NCBI GenBank assembly: GCA_004296455.1
Contig: AP018280.1
Span: forward strand, 6,312,794-6,376,793
Direction: 5' to 3'
From: Calothrix sp. NIES-4101
GTDB taxonomy: Bacteria > Cyanobacteriota > Cyanobacteriia > Cyanobacteriales > Nostocaceae
Length of the DNA stretch: 64,000 nt
Shown here: piece by piece, positions 37,166-45,638 of the stretch
Layout of the letters: every line of letters starts with the position of its first letter
How positions within the stretch are numbered: position 1 is the stretch's first letter
Translations under genes and position numbers: made by a program
The notes under the pieces: generated by a model
What the model saw: only the letters and a program-made list of their open reading frames with translations
Databases searched by the model: none
What the model was told of the DNA's origin: nothing

Positions 37166-38239
37166 ATGGTTGATACACCGATACGATTATTAATTGCAGC
37201 AAGCGGTACGGGAGGACACCTGTTTCCTGCGATCGCACTGGCGCAGAAATTGCCAGAATATCAAATAGAATGGCTGGGTGTTCCTGATCGATTAGAAACG
37301 CAGCTAGTTCCCAAACAGTATAAGCTGAATACCATATCTGTTGAAGGATTTCAAAAAGGTTTTGGAATTTCGTCGCTACTGACATTGGCTAAACTTGTTG
37401 GTGCGGTTCTGGAAGTACGTAACTTACTCAAGCAGGGAAAATTTAATGGCGTTTTTACTACAGGTGGTTATATTGCTGGACCATCAGTAATTGCCGCACG
37501 ATCGCTTGGTTTGCCTGTGGTTCTCCATGAGTCGAATGCTTTACCTGGCAAAGTTACACGTTTTTTCGGCCCCTGGTGCAATGCGGTAGCTGTTGGTTTT
37601 GAGGCAGCAGCAAAGTACTTACCCAAGGCAAAGGTAATTTATACTAGCACTCCGGTAAGAAGTGAGTTTTTAGATGAGCAAATTGGGGAGACTTTAGATT
37701 TATCGATTCCCCCAGGAGTGCCCCTAATTGTCGTCTTTGGTGGTAGCCAGGGGGCTGTAGCGATTAATAAACTGGTGCGTAAATGTGCCCCTACCTGGTT
37801 TGAAGCGGGTGCATATGTGGTACATATTACTGGGGATAAAGACCCAGAAGCTGAAAACTTAACTCATCCACAGTATATAAGTTTGCCTTTCTATGACAAT
37901 ATGGCAGCATTATTACGTAGGGCTGATTTAGCGATAAGTCGTTCTGGTGCAGGAAGTTTGACGGAATTAGCTGTATGCGAGACTCCAGCAATTTTGATAC
38001 CTTACCCCTTTGCGGCGGAAGATCATCAAACCTATAATGCCAATGTATTTACTGCTGTGAATGCGGCATTGTTGTTTAAACAAGCAGAATTGACAGAGGA
38101 AATTTTACGAAGTGAAGTTTTGCGCTTATTAAAATCACCCGATGAGTTACAAAAAATGGGTGAAAATGCGAAAACGGTAGCTTTAACTGATAGTGCGGAG
38201 AAATTAGCTCAGTTATTACGGGAAGTATTGGCAAGGTAG
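37166..38239 (+). CDS. murG: UDP-GlcNAc:undecaprenyl-pyrophosphoryl-MurNAc-pentapeptide transferase (MurG)
   Basis: A 357-residue peripheral membrane GT-B enzyme that makes lipid II for peptidoglycan. The first glycine loop is GTGGHLFPA (residues 14-22), the second VFGGSQGAVAINKLV. SRSGAGSLTELAVCETPAIL is the UDP-GlcNAc pyrophosphate and ribose region. All are diagnostic. I use the ATG at 37166. A TTG one codon upstream is also in frame. Other mur genes are absent nearby, as is common in cyanobacteria. Confidence 0.96.
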   Translation: MVDTPIRLLIAASGTGGHLFPAIALAQKLPEYQIEWLGVPDRLETQLVPKQYKLNTISVEGFQKGFGISSLLTLAKLVGAVLEVRNLLKQGKFNGVFTTGGYIAGPSVIAARSLGLPVVLHESNALPGKVTRFFGPWCNAVAVGFEAAAKYLPKAKVIYTSTPVRSEFLDEQIGETLDLSIPPGVPLIVVFGGSQGAVAINKLVRKCAPTWFEAGAYVVHITGDKDPEAENLTHPQYISLPFYDNMAALLRRADLAISRSGAGSLTELAVCETPAILIPYPFAAEDHQTYNANVFTAVNAALLFKQAELTEEILRSEVLRLLKSPDELQKMGENAKTVALTDSAEKLAQLLREVLAR

Positions 38240-38261
38240 AAGTAGTAATTTGAGATTACGG

Positions 38262-38287
38262 GTGCGTTAGTATTTCTGATAACGCAC
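38262..38287 (+). terminator. Hairpin downstream of murG
   Basis: GTGCGTTA and TAACGCAC give a perfect 8-bp stem with a 10-base loop, 23 bases after the murG stop. It closely resembles the hairpin at 36094 in sequence (GTGCGTT core) and may be a repeat of the same type. Confidence 0.5.
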
Positions 38288-38339
38288 TATTAATTTTATT
38301 TTTTGAGATTGTTTGCGTAAAACCTATCTGGGATAAACT

Positions 38340-38582
38340 ATGCCCGAATCAAAACCAATTAATATCTGGAATTATAAACCTTGGTGGTGTCAACCTTGGT
38401 CGATACTTCTGACTAGTGTGACTATAATTAGTGCTAGTTGGTTAATATTTAAAGTTATCTGGTTAACAATTATTGTTGCGATTCCTATATTCACTTGGAT
38501 GATATTTTTTATATTCATTTATCCAAGATTATTAGCAAATAGTGGAATGTTAACAAGTGATGAATTAGAAATTAGAAATTAA
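38340..38582 (+). CDS. DUF6737-like membrane protein, 80 aa
   Basis: A short protein with the motif INIWNYKPWWCQPWSILLTS near the N-terminus. Two adjacent hydrophobic helices (about residues 20-38 and 42-63) follow, then a charged tail. The WNYKPWWCQPWSI block is a cyanobacterial signature that I associate with DUF6737. Function is unknown. The family name is from memory. Confidence 0.72.
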   Translation: MPESKPINIWNYKPWWCQPWSILLTSVTIISASWLIFKVIWLTIIVAIPIFTWMIFFIFIYPRLLANSGMLTSDELEIRN

Positions 38583-38676
38583 ATTTTCACATTGTTTTAT
38601 CGCCGATTTTTGGAAGAAGTCGGAGATACCAGAATGATGATACATGTACGAAATCTTACACCACAAAACTTAAAAC

Positions 38677-39942
38677 TTACTTTTGTCCTCTCTGGCGATC
38701 GATTTTTTCATCAGCTAAACTTTTTTCAATTGCACCTTCTGTAGCTAATTGTCCTAACGCCCCAGTAACCATTAATTTTGGCAAACTTTCGATATCTTTT
38801 AATCGTGTCAATCGACTTTCTCCTGTAATGATATCGCGATGGACGACAACAACTGAGGGTACAATATCAGCCCCAAATGCATCGAGTAAAGCAGGATTAT
38901 GGGTAGTAACTAAAATATCGATTTCCCGTTTTCTGCCAATTTCATGCAACATTCTCGCCAGCAATTCCGTACGGGAAGGATGTAAACCATTATCAACATC
39001 TTCAAGAACTAATTGACTACGTTCTGGTATGGTTAATAGTGCAGTCACGATCGCAATAAATCTCAGTGTCCCATCAGACATACTGCGGGCATCAATTTCT
39101 TGAATTTGTCCATTCACCCATTCTTCCTCACAATATAGCATTGCATCACTAGCATATCTACCAACACGTTCTGCCCAAACTCTTAAAATATTTCCCGCAG
39201 GTAAACCACGTGCATATTCTGAAAGTGTATGTTCCACTTCATCTTGTTTGCGTGATGAAAGTCCAGCAATCACACCTGCTAAATTAGAAGCATCACTTTC
39301 CAAAGTTTTTGCAAGTCGCGAAAAACCCCGCATTTTTGCCGGGGTAGGATTTAATACATAGATTTTCTCCAGATTGGCAATCACATGATTGACTTCCGAA
39401 ACATTATCGAGAACGTATGTATTTTTAAAATACGTTAAAACTGATTTATCGTTATTCGGTAGAGTCCAACGGGCATTTTTATAATGTGTAGAAATTTTGA
39501 GAATATTTTCCCTTGCATCCTTAGAATCTATATAACTATTTACAAAATCTCGTTCAAAGATAACTGTTTTTTTATCACGTTGATACTCGCGACAGGTAAT
39601 TTTTTCCTCCAGGATGCTAGCATCAGGTTTTGTTTCCACCGTTACCGCATATAAATAATCTATTTGTTCCCCTTCACCCTCAACTGATGCTTTGATTGTA
39701 AATTCAGATTCGGGTTTAAGTGCAGCCCAGCTAATACCACCACGAATAGGAGGAAGTATCTTATCTCCTGCTAGTGTCGTTTCTATGGGATGTCCGTCAA
39801 CTATACGTTTCAAAAATTCAAATGCTTCGACAAGATTCGATTTACCACTAGCATTTGTACCTATTAAAACAGTTAGTGGGTAAAGCGGTAATTCCGCATA
39901 ACGAAAACTTTTCCAGTTCTTTAGAAAGAGTCGCTTGAGCAT
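38677..39942 (-). CDS. AAA family ATPase, RecF/SMC-like (AAA_21)
   Basis: A 421-residue ATPase. Walker A is GTNASGKS (residues 28-35). SDGTLRFIAIVTALL is the ABC-type signature and SQLVLEDVDNGLHPSRTELL the Walker B and D-loop. LVTTHNPALLDAFG is the H-loop. This is the architecture of stand-alone AAA_21 or OLD-like ATPases, some of which act in phage defence. No nuclease or toxin partner is adjacent here. I place the start at ATG 39942. A GTG two codons earlier (39948) is possible. The family's substrate is unknown. Confidence 0.88.
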   Translation of the reverse strand: MLKRLFLKNWKSFRYAELPLYPLTVLIGTNASGKSNLVEAFEFLKRIVDGHPIETTLAGDKILPPIRGGISWAALKPESEFTIKASVEGEGEQIDYLYAVTVETKPDASILEEKITCREYQRDKKTVIFERDFVNSYIDSKDARENILKISTHYKNARWTLPNNDKSVLTYFKNTYVLDNVSEVNHVIANLEKIYVLNPTPAKMRGFSRLAKTLESDASNLAGVIAGLSSRKQDEVEHTLSEYARGLPAGNILRVWAERVGRYASDAMLYCEEEWVNGQIQEIDARSMSDGTLRFIAIVTALLTIPERSQLVLEDVDNGLHPSRTELLARMLHEIGRKREIDILVTTHNPALLDAFGADIVPSVVVVHRDIITGESRLTRLKDIESLPKLMVTGALGQLATEGAIEKSLADEKIDRQRGQK

Positions 39943-40037
39943 ACCCACTTCAAAATATATATTATTTCATTATTGTAATTCTCCTCTGATTTATGAATTA
40001 AAACATCTGGGTTTTCCTCAAGCTTGATTGTATTTTC

Positions 40038-41105
40038 TCAATTTTTATCAAAGCTTTCTAAGGTTTCTACTTGGAAACTACCTTCACGCCAACTATCAGC
40101 TACGTCTTTAATAAAACTAGCTAACGGTATCGCCACTAACAATCCAATAATTCCGCCAAGTTTCGCTCCAATTAATAAGGAAATAACTACCCATACGGGA
40201 TTTAAACCCGTTAAATTACCGAGAATTCTGGGAGCAACAAAGTTAGAATTAATTTGGTCGATTCCTACCGCAACAGCTAATACCTCTACACCTAACCAAA
40301 AATTCTGTAAACCGATTAATAATGAGACAAGCAAAATACCGATCGCAGTACCAAAAGGGAAAAGTGAAAAGAAACCAATTGTCAGTCCAAATAACAAAGC
40401 TAAAGGCACTTGGAGTAACAAAAATATTAGTATTAATGTGACTGCAAGAATTGCCCCTAATGATGCTTGACCGATAAAATAATTTTGAAAGTCTTCACGC
40501 AGTAATTGTCTAACTTGAGTGCTTATATGGGAAGGAACCCATTGAAAAATACCATCCCAAAGTTTGTCACCATTAAGCACCATATAAATTGTTAACACAA
40601 CTGTGAGGAGTACATTTACTAAAGTTCCAATTGTATCAACAGCAATGCTCAGAATTCGACCTGTAAATGTTTGTAATTGACTGGATAAACGCTCTACCAC
40701 TTGAGTAATTAAACTACCAATATTGATTGGTAATTCCTGCTGATTCAGTGCCCAATATTGAAAAGCTTGGAGTTGTTGTGATCCTGAATTAATCCAAGTT
40801 GGTAAAACATTAGCAAGTTCATAAATTTGCTCCAAAATCAGGGGAACCAGCGTTATACCTAAAGCAACAACTAAAACAATAGTTAGTAATAATGCTCCAG
40901 CGATCGCTAATTTTCTTTTTATCCCTTGGCTTTGGAAAAACTCGATTGGATAATCCAGAATAAATGCAAGTAATATTGCCGCAACAAAAATATTAACTAA
41001 CGGTTGAAAATACTGAACTACTTGTAGTAATACCCAACCATTAAGAATGGCAAGGGGAAAAGCGATTCCAATACTTAACCATTGAGGTAATTTGGTAACT
41101 TGCAT
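40038..41105 (-). CDS. AI-2E family transporter
   Basis: A 355-residue integral membrane protein of the AI-2 exporter superfamily with about eight helices. Typical motifs include LIGAKLGGIIGLLVAIPLAS near the C-terminus and a long periplasmic loop after the third helix. Its actual substrate in cyanobacteria is unknown; the name reflects E. coli TqsA. It is probably co-transcribed with the Nudix and lipoprotein genes upstream (gaps 40 and 33 bases). Confidence 0.9.
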   Translation of the reverse strand: MQVTKLPQWLSIGIAFPLAILNGWVLLQVVQYFQPLVNIFVAAILLAFILDYPIEFFQSQGIKRKLAIAGALLLTIVLVVALGITLVPLILEQIYELANVLPTWINSGSQQLQAFQYWALNQQELPINIGSLITQVVERLSSQLQTFTGRILSIAVDTIGTLVNVLLTVVLTIYMVLNGDKLWDGIFQWVPSHISTQVRQLLREDFQNYFIGQASLGAILAVTLILIFLLLQVPLALLFGLTIGFFSLFPFGTAIGILLVSLLIGLQNFWLGVEVLAVAVGIDQINSNFVAPRILGNLTGLNPVWVVISLLIGAKLGGIIGLLVAIPLASFIKDVADSWREGSFQVETLESFDKN

Positions 41106-41145
41106 CGTGAATTTGAGTATTGAGTTAAGAGTGGCGAATTAATAA

Positions 41146-41637
41146 TTATTTAGCTTTAGCTTCTCGTTCTGCGAGGATAAAATCTTGTAAAATTCTTTGA
41201 TGTACTGGCCCCAAAGGTCGTTCCTCTTTGGCATTTTGGGAATAACAAATACCTTGATTAATATCTTCGGATGTTAACAAACCCATATCCCAACCTTCGT
41301 TAAGTACTAATTGATTAAATTCTACTTCTAGAGGGGCGTGGAAAACATGACGCATTACTTTTTCATCTGGATAGCAACCAAAAAAAGCAAATGTTGGAGG
41401 TAAATTGTAGCCAATTTCCTCTAAAATTTCCCTTTGTACTGCAATTTCTGGGGTTTCTCCTGGTTCTATATGTCCTCCAAATAAAGCCCAATATCCAGGA
41501 TAGAGAATAGTCGGAATATTGTCGCGCAGTTGCATCAAAAACTTACCATCTCGATATAAAATTGCGATCGCAACAGCTACTTTCTCTGGATGTATGGCAA
41601 CTTCAGCCACTTTCTTGTTCTCCTCATCGATATTCAT
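41146..41637 (-). CDS. Nudix hydrolase
   Basis: A 163-residue Nudix protein. The box G55-x5-E61-x7-R69-E70-x2-E73-E74-x-G76 fits the consensus exactly (GHIEPGETPEIAVQREILEE). Such enzymes hydrolyse nucleoside diphosphates linked to another moiety with Mg2+. The substrate cannot be told from sequence. It is the middle gene of a three-gene minus-strand unit. Confidence 0.92.
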   Translation of the reverse strand: MNIDEENKKVAEVAIHPEKVAVAIAILYRDGKFLMQLRDNIPTILYPGYWALFGGHIEPGETPEIAVQREILEEIGYNLPPTFAFFGCYPDEKVMRHVFHAPLEVEFNQLVLNEGWDMGLLTSEDINQGICYSQNAKEERPLGPVHQRILQDFILAEREAKAK

Positions 41638-41670
41638 AATATTTTATTTATCCTAATTAAGTATTAATTA

Positions 41671-42054
41671 TTACTTCTCTTCAACATAAATTTCTCCTTG
41701 TTCTTGTCCAGCCAGGGGAATACTTTGGTAGCGAAGTTGACCTTGAAATACAACTTGTGAGCCGATACGTAAACCGCTTTGGTTGGTTAAAACTAAAATC
41801 TTACCTGTGGAATCATTCAACAAATAAGCGTGTTTGTTCAATAGGGGTATATGTTTTTCGACTTTACCTTGGATATAGACGGTGGCATCTTTTTGCTGGG
41901 GTGTGAGTTGACGAATCGGCGTAATATTCGTGCCAATCGCATTCATACTAGAAAATTTGGTATTTCCACAACCCACTAATCCTGATAAGAAAAATAGAAT
42001 TAGAGCCACGCGAAATACTGAAAAAAAACGGTTAAAAAAATGTACGTGTTTCAT
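41671..42054 (-). CDS. Putative lipoprotein with OB-fold-like region
   Basis: A 127-residue protein from the ATG at 42054 (MKHVHFFNRF). A basic start and hydrophobic segment lead to the lipobox LVGC, so the mature protein should begin at a lipidated Cys. The rest, with ATVYIQGKVEKHIPLLNKHA and VFQGQLRYQSIPLAGQ, looks like a small beta barrel similar to OB-type folds. A start 14 codons upstream (42096) is in frame but would place extra residues before the signal peptide. It leads the minus-strand unit. Confidence 0.75.
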   Translation of the reverse strand: MKHVHFFNRFFSVFRVALILFFLSGLVGCGNTKFSSMNAIGTNITPIRQLTPQQKDATVYIQGKVEKHIPLLNKHAYLLNDSTGKILVLTNQSGLRIGSQVVFQGQLRYQSIPLAGQEQGEIYVEEK

Positions 42055-42285
42055 ACCACCCCAAATTTGGATAGGGAATAAATTTAAATTTGGCATCGGT
42101 ATCTGTTTGTCGCTATTTTAGTCGAGCTAGTTTCCAAAAATACCACGCTTTTCAGCTTGGCTTTGAATCTGGGAAATACGCTCTCTACTGAGACAAGGAA
42201 TCTGAGAAGATATTTAAGGGAAAGCGGAGGATGTGGCAGTCACAGAGACGCAGGGACACGGAGACGCGGGGACAAAGAGAGAAAA

Positions 42286-42331
42286 TCCCTCTCTCCCCCT
42301 CTCCCTCATCTCCCCATCTCCCCCTCTCCCT
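42286..42331. repeat. Pyrimidine-rich intergenic repeat upstream of folD
   Basis: A tract of repeated CTCTCCC/CATCTCCC units, preceded by GACACGGAGACGCGGGGACAA. Similar C/T tracts occur near 50648-50675 and, in frame, inside the alpha-mannosidase gene at 11240-11287. It lies directly before the folD start and may affect its expression. Confidence 0.7.
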
Positions 42332-42345
42332 AACCTGCATTACCC

Positions 42346-43218
42346 ATGAACATGCAAACAGCCAAAATTCTTGACGGAAAGGCATTAGCTGCCAAAATTC
42401 AACAGTCATTATCCGCACAAATAGCTCAGGTTCAGTCCCAAATTGGACGTTCTCCCGGTTTAGCCGTATTAATGGTTGGTGATAACCCAGCTTCTGCTGC
42501 CTATGTACGCGGAAAGGAGCGTGCTTGTGAAAAAGTAGGTATTGCCTCCTTTGGTAAGCATTTTCCAACACAAACAAGCCAAACAGAACTGGAAGATGAG
42601 ATTGCCGCACTCAACCAAGATGAAAAAGTTGATGGTATCCTTGTGCAATTACCCCTACCCGAACATTTAGATTCCGTAGGACTATTACACAAAATTGCCC
42701 CAGAGAAAGACGCTGACGGTTTACATCCTGTCAATTTAGGCAAACTCATGCGGGGTGAAGATGGTTTACGAAGTTGTACCCCTGCTGGAGTGATGCGGCT
42801 GTTGGCAGAATATCAAATCCCCCTACAGGGAAAACAAGCCGTCGTGGTAGGGCGAAGTATTTTGGTGGGAAAACCCCTAGCTTTAATGCTGTTAGAGGCA
42901 AATGCTACCGTTACCGTAGCACACTCGCGATCGCATGACCTTCCGTCCATCTGTCAAACAGCAGATATTCTCGTTGCTGCTGTCGGACGTAACGAACTTA
43001 TTACTGGTGAGATGGTGAAACCGGGCGCAATTGTGGTAGATGTGGGGATAAATCGCGTAGTTGATGTGGACGGCAACAGCCGCTTAATCGGAGATGTCCA
43101 TTTTGAGTCAGCTTCAAAAGTGGCAGCATACATAACCCCCGTTCCTGGTGGTATCGGGCCCATGACTGTGGCGATGTTACTACAAAATACTGTTTCCAGT
43201 TACCTGAAAAAATTTTAG
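42346..43218 (+). CDS. folD: Bifunctional methylenetetrahydrofolate dehydrogenase/cyclohydrolase
   Basis: A 290-residue enzyme interconverting 5,10-methylene- and 10-formyl-tetrahydrofolate with NADP. The conserved [17 protein letters not shown] carries the catalytic Tyr and Lys. [14 protein letters not shown] and [16 protein letters not shown] are family signatures, and [18 protein letters not shown] binds the cofactor. The start at 42346 lies immediately after a pyrimidine-rich repeat, so the ribosome-binding site is not evident. A second ATG two codons in is possible. crtE follows 172 bases downstream. Confidence 0.97.
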   Translation: MNMQTAKILDGKALAAKIQQSLSAQIAQVQSQIGRSPGLAVLMVGDNPASAAYVRGKERACEKVGIASFGKHFPTQTSQTELEDEIAALNQDEKVDGILVQLPLPEHLDSVGLLHKIAPEKDADGLHPVNLGKLMRGEDGLRSCTPAGVMRLLAEYQIPLQGKQAVVVGRSILVGKPLALMLLEANATVTVAHSRSHDLPSICQTADILVAAVGRNELITGEMVKPGAIVVDVGINRVVDVDGNSRLIGDVHFESASKVAAYITPVPGGIGPMTVAMLLQNTVSSYLKKF

Positions 43219-43236
43219 GTTATGGAATGGTGAGTA

Positions 43237-43271
43237 GTTATGAGTTATGAGTTATGAGTTAATAGTTAGTA
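43237..43271. repeat. Short tandem heptamer repeats (STRR)
   Basis: Three perfect copies of GTTATGA followed by two variants (GTTAATA, GTTAGTA) lie between folD and crtE. Heptameric STRRs are typical of filamentous cyanobacteria. Confidence 0.8.
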
Positions 43272-43390
43272 GAAAATACCTAACATTAACCAACAACCAT
43301 TAACCAAAAACCATTAACAATTAGCAATCAAAAATCAACTTACTCGCTTAAAATTGTAACCTAGATGACAAAAGTCCAAGGAAAATTAGC

Positions 43391-44317
43391 ATGGTAGCAG
43401 CCGATAATATTCAAAAGACTCCAGCCGAAAGTAAATTTGACCTGATTTCTTATCTCAAAACGAGACAAGCACTGTGTGAAAAAGCCCTGGACAAAGCTGT
43501 ACCCATGCAATACCCAGAAAAAATTTATGAAGCAATGCGTTATTCATTGCTAGCTGGGGGCAAACGCTTACGTCCGATTTTGTGTATTGCTACCTGCGAA
43601 ATGATGGGCGGCACAATTGAAATGTCGATGCCAACAGCTTGTGCGTTGGAAATGATTCACACCATGTCGCTTATCCATGATGATTTGCCTGCCATGGATA
43701 ACGATGATTATCGACGTGGCAAGTTGACAAATCACAAAGTTTATGGTGAAGATATCGCAATTTTAGCAGGCGATGGTTTGCTGGCTTATGCATTTGAGCA
43801 TGTTGTTACCGACACGGAAAACGTTCCTCCAGAGCGGATTTTACAAGTAATTTCCCGTTTAGGACGGGCAACTGGTGCTGCTGGTTTAGTTGGTGGTCAA
43901 GTTGTCGATTTAGAATGTGAAGGGAAAACAGACACTCCCCTCGAAACCCTCAACTTCATCCACAACCACAAGACTGCTGCCCTTTTAGAAGCTTGTGTGG
44001 TTTGCGGTGGATTTTTGGCAGGGGCCTCGACGGAAGACATCCAACGCTTATCCCATTACTCGCAAAATATTGGTTTAGCCTTCCAGATTATCGACGATAT
44101 TCTTGATATCACTGCAACCCAAGAGCAGTTAGGCAAAACCGCCGGGAAAGACTTAAAAGCACAGAAAGTCACTTATCCTAGCCTTTGGGGACTGGAAGAG
44201 TCACGTAAAAAAGCCGATAAACTCATCGAAGCAGCTTGTGCAGAACTCCAACCTTATGGAGAAAAAGCACAGCCACTCATTGCCTTAGCACACTTTATTA
44301 CCAATCGCGATCGCTAG
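43391..44317 (+). CDS. crtE: Geranylgeranyl/polyprenyl diphosphate synthase
   Basis: A 308-residue trans-prenyl synthase that condenses IPP onto allylic diphosphates. The first Asp-rich motif is [11 protein letters not shown] with D97, D98 and D103, and the second is [16 protein letters not shown] binds the diphosphate. The DDxxxxD spacing fits the bacterial FPP/GGPP group. In cyanobacteria this gene supplies GGPP for carotenoids, phytol and quinones. Full length and clear start. Probably transcribed after folD, but with its own upstream gap. Confidence 0.93.
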   Translation: MVAADNIQKTPAESKFDLISYLKTRQALCEKALDKAVPMQYPEKIYEAMRYSLLAGGKRLRPILCIATCEMMGGTIEMSMPTACALEMIHTMSLIHDDLPAMDNDDYRRGKLTNHKVYGEDIAILAGDGLLAYAFEHVVTDTENVPPERILQVISRLGRATGAAGLVGGQVVDLECEGKTDTPLETLNFIHNHKTAALLEACVVCGGFLAGASTEDIQRLSHYSQNIGLAFQIIDDILDITATQEQLGKTAGKDLKAQKVTYPSLWGLEESRKKADKLIEAACAELQPYGEKAQPLIALAHFITNRDR

Positions 44318-44906
44318 TACAAGAAGGCAGAAGTAAGAAGGCAGAGAGCAGGGCGTTGCGGGGGTTCCCTCTGTTGTCGCGACTGCGGAGAGGCAGAAAG
44401 CTCAAAATGTTGAGATATAAGCTTTTTCTTCAAAAATTAATGGTTGCCTTATTTACGCTGTACTGTACTAGTAGCATTGCGGGGATACAGTATGCATTCA
44501 CATGTTGATGATATATCCACAGCTTGGCTGGTATCACACAGGTATAAAATCAACTTGACAAAGTCAGTTTTGATTTCATCTAAATGTCATGCAACACTTT
44601 GCAGGTAAATGAATTCAGAGTATGTCGCCTTGCCATCCCAGGCACAAGACTTTTTACATCTGACTACTATGTTCTTGAATTTTGCTGTAAATCAATGTCA
44701 TAAAAGTAATCTTCCCATTTCAATTATGGGTGATTTGACAAATTAGCAAGTCTCTGTTTGAACTGGGGTGAATTACACTGGCACTGGTAACAACCAATCA
44801 TTCCCGTGTTTGCTCAATTTCCCTAAATTTTTGCCATCTGGGTGCAGAGAACACTTCTTTTCTCACCATCAATGCTGCTATTATTTGCAAACTTATCTAA
44901 ACTACC
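44318..44906. other. Intergenic region between crtE and the DUF212 gene
   Basis: About 590 bases. It includes a short repetitive stretch with GCGTTGCGGGGGTTCCC near 44351. No gene is convincing. Short frames here are tails of shadow frames. Confidence 0.5.
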
Positions 44907-45362
44907 ATGCAGGACATAGGCGACATCTTTAACAACCGGGTGCTGCTAGTTGCCCTAATTGCTTGTCTGATTGCTCAAATTCTCAAACTTGCGATCGAAA
45001 TCATCAAAAACCGTAAACTCAACGTTCAGGTATTAGTCACCACTGGCGGGATGCCAAGTGCCCATTCAGCTTTAGTTACAGCCCTAGCGGCTGGAGTTGG
45101 GCAAACAGTCGGTTGGCAAAGTCCAGAATTTGCAGTTGCCATGGTTTTCGCCATTATCGTCATGTATGATGCCGCCGGGGTTCGGCAAGCAGCAGGCAAA
45201 CAAGCGCGCATCCTCAACCAAATGATAGATGAATTATTCCAAGAAAACCATGAATTTCACGAAGACCGTCTCAAGGAATTACTTGGGCATACACCGTTTC
45301 AAGTCATCGCTGGTTCGGTTTTGGGAATTACAATATCGTGGTTAGCCAGAGCTGCCTATTAA
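44907..45362 (+). CDS. Divergent PAP2 family membrane protein (DUF212)
   Basis: A 151-residue membrane protein. The motif TTGGMPSAHSALVTALAAGVG is the family hallmark and parallels the PAP2 phosphatase site, followed by YDAAGVRQAAGKQA and LLGHTPFQVIAGSVLGI. About four membrane helices. Function is unproven; relatives include phosphatidic-acid-phosphatase-like proteins. Full length. Confidence 0.92.
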   Translation: MQDIGDIFNNRVLLVALIACLIAQILKLAIEIIKNRKLNVQVLVTTGGMPSAHSALVTALAAGVGQTVGWQSPEFAVAMVFAIIVMYDAAGVRQAAGKQARILNQMIDELFQENHEFHEDRLKELLGHTPFQVIAGSVLGITISWLARAAY

Positions 45363-45574
45363 GGTTAATTATTAACGAGAAACAAAAGCAGCAGGGGAAA
45401 CAAGGAAGAAAGCTTGCTTCTTTATCCCCCTGACTCTCAACTCGTTAGCACTAACTGTAACAATCATTTAATCTCCATTCAGGGCGTAATTAGATATAAT
45501 CAAAACCTGTGTACTAAAAATACATATTTCCTGTTAGGGCATCACAACTGTTACATCTATTTGGATTATGGATG

Positions 45575-45596
45575 AATCCCTGATGGGGATTGAAAT
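45575..45596. other. CRISPR-repeat-like sequence, single copy
   Basis: AATCCC-CTGATG-GGGATTGAAAT resembles the palindromic core and GAAA end of cyanobacterial CRISPR direct repeats. Only one copy is present, so it is not an array. It may be a remnant or chance. Confidence 0.3.
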
Positions 45597-45638
45597 TTGG
45601 AATACTATACATAATAATCAGGTTGTTATTATATTTGA

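Noticed and set aside
44408-44508. Short frame after crtE (MLRYKLFLQKLM...)
   Set aside because: The tail of a longer shadow frame of crtE, with no independent support. Its likeness to the sequence at 63954-63990 is short and AT-rich.
38677-45362. Defence island around the AAA ATPase
   Set aside because: The neighbours are a transporter, Nudix hydrolase, folD, crtE and similar housekeeping genes; no nuclease, methylase or toxin is present.
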